Positions 21,869 through 29,913 of a stretch of DNA of 39,209 nucleotides are shown piece after piece. The notes beneath the pieces were generated by a model that was given only the letters and a program-made list of their open reading frames with translations, was not told where the DNA came from and did no database searches. Made by a program: the position numbers and the translations under genes. Position 1 is the stretch's first letter. Every line of letters begins with the position of its first letter. The stretch is from a virus: the IMG/VR virus record IMGVR_UViG_3300025312_000064, positions 1 to 39,209 of that record. One strand, 5' to 3'.

Positions 21869-22912
21869 ATGGATAAGTTCCAATCTTTCACACAGTTACA
21901 CGAGCGAGTCGATGAATGGGATAGCCAGTTGCACGATCACTTCGAGCCCGCGAACGCTCTCAAGCTTGAGGGCTTTCGCCCTGAGCTCGTGAGCGGCAAC
22001 ATAGCGACAAACATGCCTCACGGCCTGCTGACTGAGCACGCGTTCAGGCAGTTGAGCGATCGTCTCGATGTGCCTGCAACGTGGGCATGGGATAACGAAC
22101 GTTGCCCCGCGCCAGTGCGCAATTACATCTACGGGCACAAGTTCTTGATGTCGAAAGAGAACACTGAGTATCTCGTGCGCATGCGCGGCACGAGCGCCCC
22201 GATCGTGCGCGCCGTGCTGACGAAAGAGTACGCGACCTACAATCACCGTGATCTCGTCAACGCTATGGCTGACGCTGTGGGAAACCTCGGCGCAAGTGCG
22301 AAAGTCTTTCGTGCTGATGTGGGCGACGAGTTGCGCGGCTATGTCCTGCTCGACAACATCGACTTTGGTGCGATCGGCGGCAACGAGCCGAAAGGCACTG
22401 CTGACGGCGGCGGCGCTGGCGGTTTGCGCCCCGCTATCTACTTTCGCAACAGCGAGATCGGCACGTCTCGAGTGCGCATCACAGGCGGTCTCTACCGCGA
22501 CGTTTGCTCGAACGGCATGATCTTGGGTTGGCAAGCTGATGAGGCAATGGCGATCACACATCGCCGTCGCTCTTATGCGCATGTCTCTGTTCTTGTCAAC
22601 GAGGCGATCGCTGACGGGCTCAAGATGAGCGAGACTGCCGCAAAGCGTTTTCTCGACATGCGTGCGATCGCCATCCCCACGACGAGCCTCTCGAGCATCG
22701 TCGACGGGTGGGCTCAGAAATACGGGCTAACGATCGGCGTAAAAGATAACTGGCTGTCAGCGCTGAGCGGTCTCGGCGAGCCGACGATGTTCGATGTCGT
22801 CAATGCCGCTACGTTTCAAGCCCAGTCTCAAGAGGGCGAGGAACGCGAGACGCTCGAGCGGATGGCTGGCGACATGGTCTTTGCCACTCGCCCCGAACTG
22901 CGAGCTCGCTAA
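21869..22912 (+). CDS. DUF932-like phage/plasmid protein
   Basis: 347 residues with the layout of DUF932 proteins: an AFRQLSDRLDVPATWAW helix near 56-72, a strand-rich middle with RAVLTKEYATYNHRDLVNAM (about 112-131), and GLYRDVCSNGMILG near 206-219. The family is widespread in phages and plasmids, is often strongly expressed, and its biochemical role is unsettled. It has its own ribosome element and is followed by a 12-bp hairpin. Confidence 0.7.
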   Translation: MDKFQSFTQLHERVDEWDSQLHDHFEPANALKLEGFRPELVSGNIATNMPHGLLTEHAFRQLSDRLDVPATWAWDNERCPAPVRNYIYGHKFLMSKENTEYLVRMRGTSAPIVRAVLTKEYATYNHRDLVNAMADAVGNLGASAKVFRADVGDELRGYVLLDNIDFGAIGGNEPKGTADGGGAGGLRPAIYFRNSEIGTSRVRITGGLYRDVCSNGMILGWQADEAMAITHRRRSYAHVSVLVNEAIADGLKMSETAAKRFLDMRAIAIPTTSLSSIVDGWAQKYGLTIGVKDNWLSALSGLGEPTMFDVVNAATFQAQSQEGEERETLERMAGDMVFATRPELRAR

Positions 22913-22921
22913 CAATGACTC

Positions 22922-22950
22922 TGAGGGCAGAGCACGACGCTCTGCCCTCA
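22922..22950 (+). other. Intergenic hairpin, 12-bp perfect stem, 5-nt loop
   Basis: TGAGGGCAGAGC pairs with its complement. No U-tract; the third 22-bp dyad follows at once. Could slow or partly end transcription, or protect the 3' end of the DUF932-like mRNA. Confidence 0.75.
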
Positions 22951-22971
22951 AGTTAATCTGCAAATTAACTT
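22950..22971. repeat. 22-bp dyad, copy 3 of 3
   Basis: Identical in the direction of transcription to copy 1. Separated by two bases from the GAAAGCTGAGG element of the gene at 22990. Confidence 0.75.
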
Positions 22972-22973
22972 TT

Positions 22974-22984
22974 GAAAGCTGAGG
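22974..22984 (+). promoter_or_regulatory. GAAAGCTGAGG element, copy 9
   Basis: Exact copy, 5 bp before the ATG at 22990. Confidence 0.8.
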
Positions 22985-22989
22985 ACTGA

Positions 22990-23229
22990 ATGACCCCACG
23001 CAATGACAGAATACACGAGCTCGCCGAGACCTTGCTTCTCGCCGAAGAAGCCGAGAAACTCTTGCGGTCAATCTGGGAGTTCAATAGACCTGACGGACAC
23101 TTTCGCACATGGCTCACGTTGATCGTTGCGAACGATCGCGAGAAACACCCTGACCCAAGAACATGGCTTGCGAGCGAGCAGTTGTTGCTCGATCTGCAAA
23201 AGCATTTCGGAGAGGATGAGACACGATGA
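22990..23229 (+). CDS. Unknown helical protein, 79 residues
   Basis: Good ribosome element. Mostly helical, with charged ends (RIHELAETLLLAEEAEKLL) and an aromatic centre (WEFNRPDGHFRTWLT). ATGA-coupled to the next gene. Function unknown. Confidence 0.65.
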   Translation: MTPRNDRIHELAETLLLAEEAEKLLRSIWEFNRPDGHFRTWLTLIVANDREKHPDPRTWLASEQLLLDLQKHFGEDETR

Positions 23230-23450
23230 TCATCCTGACACCAAGCCCCCGAGAGAAAGCGTCGATCGTCGACGCGCTCAAACTAAAGCACTCGCTACGC
23301 GATGCGCTATCCGACGAGCAAGTGCGCGCTGTGTACAACGACGCAATCGACGATGCTTGTAACTTTGCAAGCACTCTCGCAAAACACAACCCGCAATTCG
23401 CAATGGCTCTAACCGCCTGCGCTCAACAAATGCGCGGGCTTGAACTCTGA
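23226..23450 (+). CDS. Unknown protein, 74 residues
   Basis: Coupled by ATGA. Helical throughout (KASIVDALKLKHSLRDALSD), with no recognised motif. Part of a run of small early genes. Confidence 0.6.
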   Translation: MIILTPSPREKASIVDALKLKHSLRDALSDEQVRAVYNDAIDDACNFASTLAKHNPQFAMALTACAQQMRGLEL

Positions 23451-23459
23451 AAGGAAACT

Positions 23460-23861
23460 ATGACAGACGATAAATCCCCACGCATTCACGCAGTCGCAGA
23501 CACGCTCAACGATCTCGCCGAGCTCGAGACGCAACGAATGTTGCTTGAGGGCGACAAGACTGCAAAGAAAGATGCAGTGCTTACCGACGATCAGCGCGTA
23601 GCTCTCGCAGAGATCGATCTCGAGTACGGCGACAAAGAGACCACGGTTGCATCGAAGATCGCCGAGATCCGCGACGCGATCGCGAATGAGGTGAAAGAGC
23701 TCGGCGCGACCGTCAAGGGCGATCTCATGCAAGCTGTGTTCTCTGAGCGTGCGACTTGGGACAACAAAGCGCTCGACGGTTACGCGGCGGCGCATCCCGA
23801 GATCAAGCAGTTCAAGAAAACGACTCGCATCTGCACGATCAGAAAGGTAGGCGAGCAATGA
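23460..23861 (+). CDS. Gam-like phage protein, 133 residues
   Basis: AAGGAA precedes the ATG. Residues 10-90 form a long charged helix pair, probably coiled coil; the C-terminal part WDNKALDGYAAAHPEIKQF with CTIRKV is a domain I know from many phage proteins related in form to Gam host-nuclease inhibitors. It may protect linear phage DNA ends from host nucleases or assist the annealing protein at 20583. The assignment rests on domain resemblance, not on a proven homologue. Confidence 0.6.
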   Translation: MTDDKSPRIHAVADTLNDLAELETQRMLLEGDKTAKKDAVLTDDQRVALAEIDLEYGDKETTVASKIAEIRDAIANEVKELGATVKGDLMQAVFSERATWDNKALDGYAAAHPEIKQFKKTTRICTIRKVGEQ

Positions 23862-24055
23862 ATGAGAACCAGCTCTACTGTGTTGAAATCTCTGTAGTCG
23901 CTCATCCCGCCTCGGTGTACTACGTCGAAGCCGTCAACACAAGCGACGCCCTAAGCAAAGGCTATGAGCAGTTCGAGAAAGACGACGACAGCGATCTCCA
24001 TATCTCGCACGTCGAGATTACGCATCTTTGCCATGCCGAGGATGTGTTGCGATGA
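23858..24055 (+). CDS. Unknown protein, 65 residues
   Basis: ATGA-coupled on both sides. A small alpha/beta protein (YCVEISVVAHPASVYYVEAV, then a helix NTSDALSKGYEQF). No family recognised. Confidence 0.6.
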   Translation: MNENQLYCVEISVVAHPASVYYVEAVNTSDALSKGYEQFEKDDDSDLHISHVEITHLCHAEDVLR

Positions 24056-24435
24056 GGCGCTGGCTGATCAAGAGACTTGCAAGCGGCGACGTTCAGCTAT
24101 TCGTACTGAACAACACCGACAACACCGCCGACGAGCTGAGCCCGATCGCACATCACGCAGACGAGTTCAATTTCGGCTATGGCGGTTCTGGCCCCGCGAC
24201 GCTCGCGCTGACGATCTTGTGCTCTTACTTTCGCGAGAAAGCGACCGCCGCGAAACTCTACGGCGGCGAGCTCAGAGCGTGGCCGCTTCACCAAGATTTC
24301 AAGTGGTCTTTCTGTGCAGGCTCACGCGCACACATCGAGAGCTTTGAGATCACCGAGAAAGAGGTCGAGCAATGGCTGATCAAACAAGAACCAAGCCCGT
24401 TGTTGCAATCGGCTCAGATCACAGAGCGGCGATGA
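24052..24435 (+). CDS. Unknown protein, 127 residues
   Basis: ATGA-coupled. It has a glycine-rich FNFGYGGSGPATLALTILCS segment at about 40-60 and ends with a charged helix. The region TLALTILCSYFREKATAAKL resembles a conserved small phage domain with unknown role. No catalytic motif is evident. Confidence 0.6.
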   Translation: MRRWLIKRLASGDVQLFVLNNTDNTADELSPIAHHADEFNFGYGGSGPATLALTILCSYFREKATAAKLYGGELRAWPLHQDFKWSFCAGSRAHIESFEITEKEVEQWLIKQEPSPLLQSAQITERR

Positions 24436-24602
24436 TCGTCAGCGGGTCTGAGGCTCTCGAGTTTGCAAGTGCACGTCTGCTCAGGGTCGCGATCGCGTTC
24501 GCTAAGCAACAGCATCGAGCTCAGCTCAAGACGCTAAATGCTCGATCTCAAAGCGGCTACAGGCGACGTTTCTTAGCACCTCTTACAAGGCAAAAAGGCT
24601 AG
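24432..24602 (+). CDS. Unknown basic protein, 56 residues
   Basis: The start is placed at ATG 24432 by ATGA coupling, though the frame opens earlier. One helix (SARLLRVAIAFAKQQHRAQL) and a very basic C-terminus. The end of the gene contains repeat copy C. Confidence 0.5.
   Translation: MIVSGSEALEFASARLLRVAIAFAKQQHRAQLKTLNARSQSGYRRRFLAPLTRQKG
24569..24589 (+). repeat. TTTCTTAG-N4-TCTTAYAAG element, copy C
   Basis: Rightward copy inside the end of the preceding frame, 16 bp before the ATG at 24606. Differs from copy A at three or four positions. Confidence 0.5.
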
Positions 24603-24605
24603 TCT

Positions 24606-25001
24606 ATGCCTGCACCCATAGAACTATCCACCCTCGACAAGATTCAAGCCTTAGAAGCGAAACTCGCTAAGAAAGACGAGACGCGATCGCGCACTCTGCA
24701 AAGGCTCGCGACTGCGCTCGGCGAGACGCTTTCGCCAGTGCGACTTTGGTCGAGTGCGTACATGCACCAAGCGATCAGCGGTAAGATCAAGTCGAGCAAG
24801 TTTCTCGAGATCGCCGTCGCTCGCTTGTACGCAAAACTCTTTTTCAAGAAAGACCCTACCAAGTCGACGAGCAAAAAGATGCCCGACACTTACGTTCCGT
24901 TCAAGAGCTTGAGAGAGCGAGCTCACGTCATGCGCGTCGTTCCCCCTGATCAGCGTCGCAATGCTTTAGTCAAGCTTGCGAGCAAGGCGAGAAAGGTGTA
25001 A
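24606..25001 (+). CDS. Unknown basic protein, 131 residues
   Basis: Last gene of the rightward operon. A helical N-terminal part (KIQALEAKLAKKDETRSRTL), then LWSSAYMHQAISGKIKSSKFLEIAVARLYAKL, which has the look of an HTH followed by a basic helix. DNA binding is possible. No ribosome site stands out before the ATG. Confidence 0.6.
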   Translation: MPAPIELSTLDKIQALEAKLAKKDETRSRTLQRLATALGETLSPVRLWSSAYMHQAISGKIKSSKFLEIAVARLYAKLFFKKDPTKSTSKKMPDTYVPFKSLRERAHVMRVVPPDQRRNALVKLASKARKV

Positions 25002-25038
25002 GCTTCTCTTTACTTCTCTATTTCTTCTTTCGCGAACG

Positions 25039-25068
25039 AAAGAGCCCGCCATGGTCAGCGGGCTCTTT
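25039..25068. terminator. Bidirectional terminator between convergent operons
   Basis: An 11-bp stem (AAAGAGCCCGC with its complement), 8-nt loop and T-rich flanks on both sides. It separates the rightward early operon from the leftward lysis genes. Confidence 0.85.
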
Positions 25069-25093
25069 CTATTTCCAAACACAGCAAACTAAT

Positions 25094-25462
25094 TTACTTT
25101 GAGGGCGCAGGCTTGGTAGTCTTGCGGCCTTCGACGAGCTTCTCGCGATAGTTCTTGTGCAACCAACCCGACAGCGTTGCGATCAAGAATGTCGTGATGC
25201 CTTTCGTTACCAAGGGGTCGGCGCTCGAGAAAACCGATCTGAAAAAATCGAGACCGAGGAAGTAGACCACGGCCGCAGGCACGAGAAACGCGACGATCAG
25301 CGCCCAGTCACCGAGCCGCTTTTTGGCCGTGCCTTGCACGAACACCTTGATCGACTCGACGACGTGCTCATCAGCGAACGCGGCGGCGATCGCCAGCAGA
25401 AACGCCTTGAGGTAAGGCAGAATGAAAGTCAAGAACTGCGCCCAAAATTGTTCGATTGTCAT
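25094..25462 (-). CDS. Holin-like membrane protein, 122 residues
   Basis: Three hydrophobic segments at about 9-30, 52-75 and 86-101, an acidic loop between the first and second, and a basic proline-rich C-terminal tail. This is the form of a class I holin, which would open the membrane for the lysozyme encoded two genes upstream. It has a strong AAGGAG site. It is the last leftward gene before the terminator. Confidence 0.6.
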   Translation of the reverse strand: MTIEQFWAQFLTFILPYLKAFLLAIAAAFADEHVVESIKVFVQGTAKKRLGDWALIVAFLVPAAVVYFLGLDFFRSVFSSADPLVTKGITTFLIATLSGWLHKNYREKLVEGRKTTKPAPSK

Positions 25463-25531
25463 TGCAAAAACTCCTTTTCAAAATTCAACGATTCGATAAG
25501 TTGCAAACCCAAAAGACGACAGATCACCTCC

Positions 25532-25891
25532 TTAGGTTTTTTTATCTTCGATTGTTGAAACGCGGCGCTCAAGACCTATAAGCGCCATGCCTAACAGCTT
25601 GATCTCCGAGATCAAGCCGCCGTCTTTGCCAGCTCCGTAGAGACCCTCTTTGATACTCTCGGTGGTTTCTTTTACCTCAGTCACCTCACCCGAGATCAAG
25701 TCTTGCGACTTTTTCAGATCGGCAATGTAAGGCCAGAGAATATGATTCTTTGCGGCTTTCTCTCGGTCGTCGATCGTGCGAGATTTTTGAAACTGACTTT
25801 GAATCAGCTTCGCTACGATGTCGACTAGCTTGCTGGTGATACCAAGGGCGACAGCAAAGAGACCGATCTGCTCGGGAGTGAGGTTTTCCAT
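25532..25891 (-). CDS. Membrane-anchored coiled-coil protein, 119 residues (lysis accessory?)
   Basis: One N-terminal hydrophobic segment (about 8-30) followed by a charged helix with heptad-like spacing to the end. Placed between the lysozyme and the holin-like gene, it could be a second holin, an antiholin or a tail-of-lysis accessory. No signal peptidase site or lipobox is visible, so a classical spanin is unlikely. Confidence 0.55.
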   Translation of the reverse strand: MENLTPEQIGLFAVALGITSKLVDIVAKLIQSQFQKSRTIDDREKAAKNHILWPYIADLKKSQDLISGEVTEVKETTESIKEGLYGAGKDGGLISEIKLLGMALIGLERRVSTIEDKKT

Positions 25892-25894
25892 GGG

Positions 25895-26779
25895 CTAGAG
25901 TTCCCATCCTTTAGGTGGGTTTTTCTTGGCGTTGTTCCAGAGCACGTTGATTTTTTCCTCGAGCGATGGCTCGTTGGTCGGCAGTTCGATCGGTGGCGGG
26001 TCAGGCTCAGGCGCAGGCGTAGCGAGCTTCAAGAGTTTACGCAGTTCGGGAACGCCGCCGCGCATGTACGCATTGAGATCGATGTTGTCTTGCTGAACGC
26101 CATAGTCTCGACCCACCTTATAGCCAGCATCAGCCCATTGAAAATTTCCGTCGACGTAGACAGCAGAGCCGCCTGCGAATTGCCAGATGTGGCAGTTCTT
26201 CGCCTTCTCGAGCACTCGCTTATCGATGTAGCCGTAGGGGTTCGTTGGCGTTGAGCCGGGCGGCTTTTCTGCTGGCGACTTTGCTTTCTCGTAGTAATAC
26301 GAGCGCTCGAAATAGCGAGCGAGCCACAGCAGAACGTTGTCGCTCAGCACCCACGTCGCGCCCCGCCTCACCATGTCATTGAGCTCAACGAGACCGCAGT
26401 AAAGAAAGACGGGGTCGCCCGTCGCGGCGCTGACGTACTGCATTGCTAGCAAGCACTCGTCGTCTGTTTTCTTGGTGAGCGTATTGCGATTCTTTTCGTA
26501 ATCCCAGCCGACAAAATGATAGCCGCCGAGCCGCTCGTACTGCTCGAGAAAGTTGTCAGCTTGGCGCTTCCACTCGATCGTGGTGCGCTCATAGTGGTAA
26601 GCGCCGCGAATGTCGACGAGCTGAATATCGTTGTGCACGATGTCGACGACCGGATCTACCGCGATGCCTTGCGTGATCTGCTGAACGGCAAAGTCTTGCG
26701 GCTTTTTTGTCGCATCGTAGCGACGAGCGTATTCGCCTTTGAAATCAACGCCCTTTGCAAGTGTCTCAGGAACAGCCAT
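25895..26779 (-). CDS. Endolysin, GH25 lysozyme
   Basis: This muramidase should cut peptidoglycan at the end of infection. The barrel signature is GVDFKGEY at the start, FAVQQITQGI, then RGAYHYERT, WKRQADNFLEQ and GWDYEKN, in which Asp and Glu form the DxE catalytic pair. Strand motifs near IWQFAG and the VDGNFQWAD segment complete the fold. The C-terminal 60 residues are a proline-rich linker and a short helix (PSLEEKINVLWNNAKKN), perhaps a wall-binding piece. No signal peptide is seen, which agrees with release through a holin. Confidence 0.88.
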   Translation of the reverse strand: MAVPETLAKGVDFKGEYARRYDATKKPQDFAVQQITQGIAVDPVVDIVHNDIQLVDIRGAYHYERTTIEWKRQADNFLEQYERLGGYHFVGWDYEKNRNTLTKKTDDECLLAMQYVSAATGDPVFLYCGLVELNDMVRRGATWVLSDNVLLWLARYFERSYYYEKAKSPAEKPPGSTPTNPYGYIDKRVLEKAKNCHIWQFAGGSAVYVDGNFQWADAGYKVGRDYGVQQDNIDLNAYMRGGVPELRKLLKLATPAPEPDPPPIELPTNEPSLEEKINVLWNNAKKNPPKGWEL

Positions 26780-26812
26780 GTCTCACCTCGCCTTTAGGTT
26801 TTACCAGAGAAT

Positions 26813-27526
26813 CTAAATCTGCGCCCCGTTCGGGAGCAAGAGCCTGCCATAGGCAGGCGGGCGCAGAATGCCCGCGACTCGCTTCCAGTCTTTGAACATG
26901 ACCATAAAGAAATTTCCACTCGCGGCGGCGATTGGTCTGAGAGGCACAGCGCCCAGCGCCCAGTTCAGATTGGTTGCGCTGTAGCTCATTGAGGACGCCG
27001 CCGACTTATAAGAGCTTGCTCCATATACGTTCGTCGCTAGTGCGTTGTATAGATTAGATGCTCCCCCAGCAACCGTTGGCCCAGTGGTTGGGATATTACA
27101 CGCTAGCCCATCTACTACAACATCGCCAGCCTCGCTTGTTATAGCCTGCGACGGATTATTTGTAGAGGCATTACTTGAAGCCGCTGTTCCTAACCCTATT
27201 GTTTCCCCAGCTCCGGCCTTCCACGAAGAAGCCCCGCCCTCGCAATTCGATGCCGTAGTCCACGACGCGGAGACATTGTTTGCGCCATCGGCAGGGTCAG
27301 ACAATTCAAACATTCTAAGGTTTGCACCCGTGCTTCCGTTCTGTGCCGTATTTGGGATCTCGGTCATCGAGACACCCGCATAGGTCACAGCAATATTAGT
27401 TGTCGCAACCCGAAAAGACAAAGTTACGATCAGTTTTTTTGCGTCGGCGTGGCAAGTGTGCGACCAAGTATTCGACGTTGCTCCTGCAACGGCTTGTGCG
27501 GTAGCAACATCAAGAGATATAGCCAT
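26813..27526 (-). CDS. Tail fibre or virion surface protein, 237 residues
   Basis: A Ser/Thr/Ala-rich beta protein beginning MAISLDVATAQAVAGATSN, with a repeated Gly/Ser-rich middle and a basic hydrophobic C-terminal tail (RPPAYGRLLLPNG). Such proteins are common among the distal tail genes of environmental siphophages. Codon choice is more AT-rich here than in its neighbours (frequent ATA, TTA, AGA), suggesting recent exchange of a host-range part. The ATG is flush with the upstream stop. Confidence 0.6.
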   Translation of the reverse strand: MAISLDVATAQAVAGATSNTWSHTCHADAKKLIVTLSFRVATTNIAVTYAGVSMTEIPNTAQNGSTGANLRMFELSDPADGANNVSASWTTASNCEGGASSWKAGAGETIGLGTAASSNASTNNPSQAITSEAGDVVVDGLACNIPTTGPTVAGGASNLYNALATNVYGASSYKSAASSMSYSATNLNWALGAVPLRPIAAASGNFFMVMFKDWKRVAGILRPPAYGRLLLPNGAQI

Positions 27527-28699
27527 TTAGGCTTCCTGAGCCGAGGCAACACAGCCCCACTTGGCAGAAACAGAGTCGTAAATAAAGCCGACCGTGAGAA
27601 CTTTGCTGAGCACTGTTGTCGTTGGCAGAGCCACGCCTCGAGCTTCAAACGACGCCCCCCAAGTGATCGCTCTTGCAGTCGCGTTGTCCTTTATTCGGAT
27701 GGTTAGCGGCTGAAAATCGACGGGCGTTCCACTCAGGTTGGTCGTCATACTCGTAATCGCCGCCGCGAGCGCCGTGATCGTGTGATAGGTCTCGTTGTTC
27801 ACGTCGATCGTAGGTGTTGCGCTCGAAGCCTCAGATAGACCGCGCGGCTTCACTCGCCCATCTTCGACGACTTGCCAGTTGCTTGTCGTGTCTGCGATTA
27901 GTTTGATGCTATCGCCAGCCAGCCACAGCTTGCGCCAAGCCGTCGCAGTCGAGCCCCCGTTGATCGAAATGCCAGTGTCGCCGATGATCACTAGCGCGAA
28001 ACCAGTGCCGATCACGTTGCTATCGCCTACTTTGATGTCGAGCTCGATCACATCGCCAACAGCGCCAGCAGGTAAAACAAAGTTTCGATTCGCAGTGAGC
28101 CCTGATACGTCTGCAAAATAACGAGTGTTGACCGCCGCGCTGACGTTCGCCGTGGTCGGCGAGATATTGCTGTTCGTCGTGCCCGCCGCCGCCGCGCCAA
28201 TCAAAGGCGCGCAAATCCATTTCGACAGAGCGCTGTCGTAGATCAGCAGAGCAAGATCATGGCTATCGTCGAGTGTGATGTCGCCGTTACCCATGCAAAG
28301 AATGTTTCCCGTTCCGTGCTTGATCACGAGCGAGCGATCAGTGTGATTCGGGCGAATGATCAGCGGGTAACCATCTGCGCCCCCGTTGATCGTTGCGAGC
28401 TCGTCGCTGGCCGCGTCCGCTTCCGTGTCGACGCTGTGCCAGTTTTGCGTAATTGTGATCACTCCCGTTGCGATCGTCAGCTCAGTCGCATCTGCAAAGT
28501 TTAGATCGCCGTCATCTGCCATCGACTGAGCAAGACGAGCCTTGAGAGTCGCCGCAGAGCCAGCAACATCAGTGCCTAGCTCGGTCTCAATGGCAATCGC
28601 CGCGTGCATTGGATTATTTACATCAGCGGCAACAACCTCGTCGACGTTATCGACGCGATCAGTGTGAGTGTCTAGCGAGCCGGGGTAATTAGATGGCAT
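27527..28699 (-). CDS. Tail fibre-like protein, 390 residues
   Basis: Begins with a conserved-looking NYPGSLDTHTDRVDNVDEVV segment and ADVNNPMHAAIAIETELGTD, typical of fibre attachment regions in many phages, then a repetitive beta-rich stalk with GDGDLNF, TLDDSHDLALLIYDS and similar strands. The C-terminal part (WGASFEARGVALPTTTVLSK) resembles a small receptor-binding or trimerising domain. It probably mediates host recognition. Confidence 0.7.
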   Translation of the reverse strand: MPSNYPGSLDTHTDRVDNVDEVVAADVNNPMHAAIAIETELGTDVAGSAATLKARLAQSMADDGDLNFADATELTIATGVITITQNWHSVDTEADAASDELATINGGADGYPLIIRPNHTDRSLVIKHGTGNILCMGNGDITLDDSHDLALLIYDSALSKWICAPLIGAAAAGTTNSNISPTTANVSAAVNTRYFADVSGLTANRNFVLPAGAVGDVIELDIKVGDSNVIGTGFALVIIGDTGISINGGSTATAWRKLWLAGDSIKLIADTTSNWQVVEDGRVKPRGLSEASSATPTIDVNNETYHTITALAAAITSMTTNLSGTPVDFQPLTIRIKDNATARAITWGASFEARGVALPTTTVLSKVLTVGFIYDSVSAKWGCVASAQEA

Positions 28700-28708
28700 T
28701 TTTCCTTT

Positions 28709-29380
28709 CTATCCCAAAGCCATAGCGAGCAGAAAACGAGAACTAACGTCGCCGCTTCCACCTGTAACTTTGTGTTGCATCTCCAAGCTAACAGACGCGT
28801 TAGGCGTAAAGCCCGTCAGGACTCCAATAAGCGGGTGGCTATCCCTGTTATTGCTGCCGACTTGAGCAGAGTGTGTAGCGATCACTTCAGACTCCCGAGT
28901 GCCAGTCCCATCGTGGAGGGTGGTCTCTACGAATTCTCCGGTGGTGTTATTCCGCATTCGCAAAGCCCCCAAAACGAGGATCTCGCCGCTGGCTCGCGGG
29001 GTGACCGTAACTACTGGACTTTCTGTAACGGCGGCATAGCTTGTCCCGACAATACCGCTACGCTGAGTCAAATCCGAATCCCACGCCACGCCGAGCGCCT
29101 CTGCGATCGTCGCCCAAGCAGGCGCAGTCCCGAAGCGCAAGAGCTTGCCGATCGCACCGCCCGTCAGCCATGCTGGCGCGGCCGCCCCACCAATCAGCAC
29201 CCCGTTCGTTACGAGCGCAAGTCGAGCGGCGGCATCTGCACCCGTCGCGTACACAATATCGCCAGCAGTCGTAAAGAGATCAGGCACGCCCGCGGCGAAG
29301 TTGTCTCGAATATAAGTATTGTGATTCGAGGCAGTCCAAACCTGCCCCGTTACGACGGTGGGTACTGCTGAGTAAGCCAT
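28709..29380 (-). CDS. Tail fibre-like protein, 223 residues
   Basis: Starts with VTGQVWTASNHNTYIRDNF, a motif common at the N-terminus of phage fibre proteins, and continues with TTAGDIVYATGADAAARLAL repeats, then a beta-rich C-terminal part. TAATG overlap with the gene upstream. Confidence 0.7.
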   Translation of the reverse strand: MAYSAVPTVVTGQVWTASNHNTYIRDNFAAGVPDLFTTAGDIVYATGADAAARLALVTNGVLIGGAAAPAWLTGGAIGKLLRFGTAPAWATIAEALGVAWDSDLTQRSGIVGTSYAAVTESPVVTVTPRASGEILVLGALRMRNNTTGEFVETTLHDGTGTRESEVIATHSAQVGSNNRDSHPLIGVLTGFTPNASVSLEMQHKVTGGSGDVSSRFLLAMALG

Positions 29381-29913
29381 TAGCGCTTTCTCGCTTTCAT
29401 GGTGTTCTCTGCGTGCTGACGTTGCAATTTCAGATCAGAGACTTTCTCGTCAGGTCGCCACGAGCGCGTCAGCATCGGATGCAGAGCGCCGCGACTGCGC
29501 TCAGCTCGCATGATCTTGTTCGTGTTGGGCGGGCGCAATAGCGGGCGTTGCTCGAGCTCGTCGTAAATCTGAGCTCTCGCCTCTGCCTTGGGAAACTCAA
29601 CCTCGTAGTAATCGCCTTTGTTCGCGGCGTTGCCGCAAGACAGGCAGAACATCACAGGCTCGTCGAGCTCAACCATTTCTGCCCCTGAGCAGTTCGCATC
29701 GGGGCAGTCGGCAATCCAGCGCTCAAAGTCGATGCGAGCCTGCACGACACCTCTCACCTTGCCAGTCGGAACAAAGTCGATCGTGCCATCCTTTATTCGA
29801 GCTCGAGCGATCTTTTGAATGCGTGCGGTGTGAGACGCGACAAAATCTCGGGCGGCGTAATCTTTGCCTGTAACGTACTGATCATCTTGCGGGATGCGCT
29901 TGTAGGTTTTCAT
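29380..29913 (-). CDS. Tail-region protein with zinc ribbon, 177 residues
   Basis: ATGA-coupled to the tail protein upstream. The centre contains CPDANC and CLSCG (about residues 70-93), a four-cysteine site. The rest is basic and helical at the end. A zinc ribbon within the tail cluster is unusual; it may be a structural tail-tip part or an assembly factor. Confidence 0.6.
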   Translation of the reverse strand: MKTYKRIPQDDQYVTGKDYAARDFVASHTARIQKIARARIKDGTIDFVPTGKVRGVVQARIDFERWIADCPDANCSGAEMVELDEPVMFCLSCGNAANKGDYYEVEFPKAEARAQIYDELEQRPLLRPPNTNKIMRAERSRGALHPMLTRSWRPDEKVSDLKLQRQHAENTMKARKR

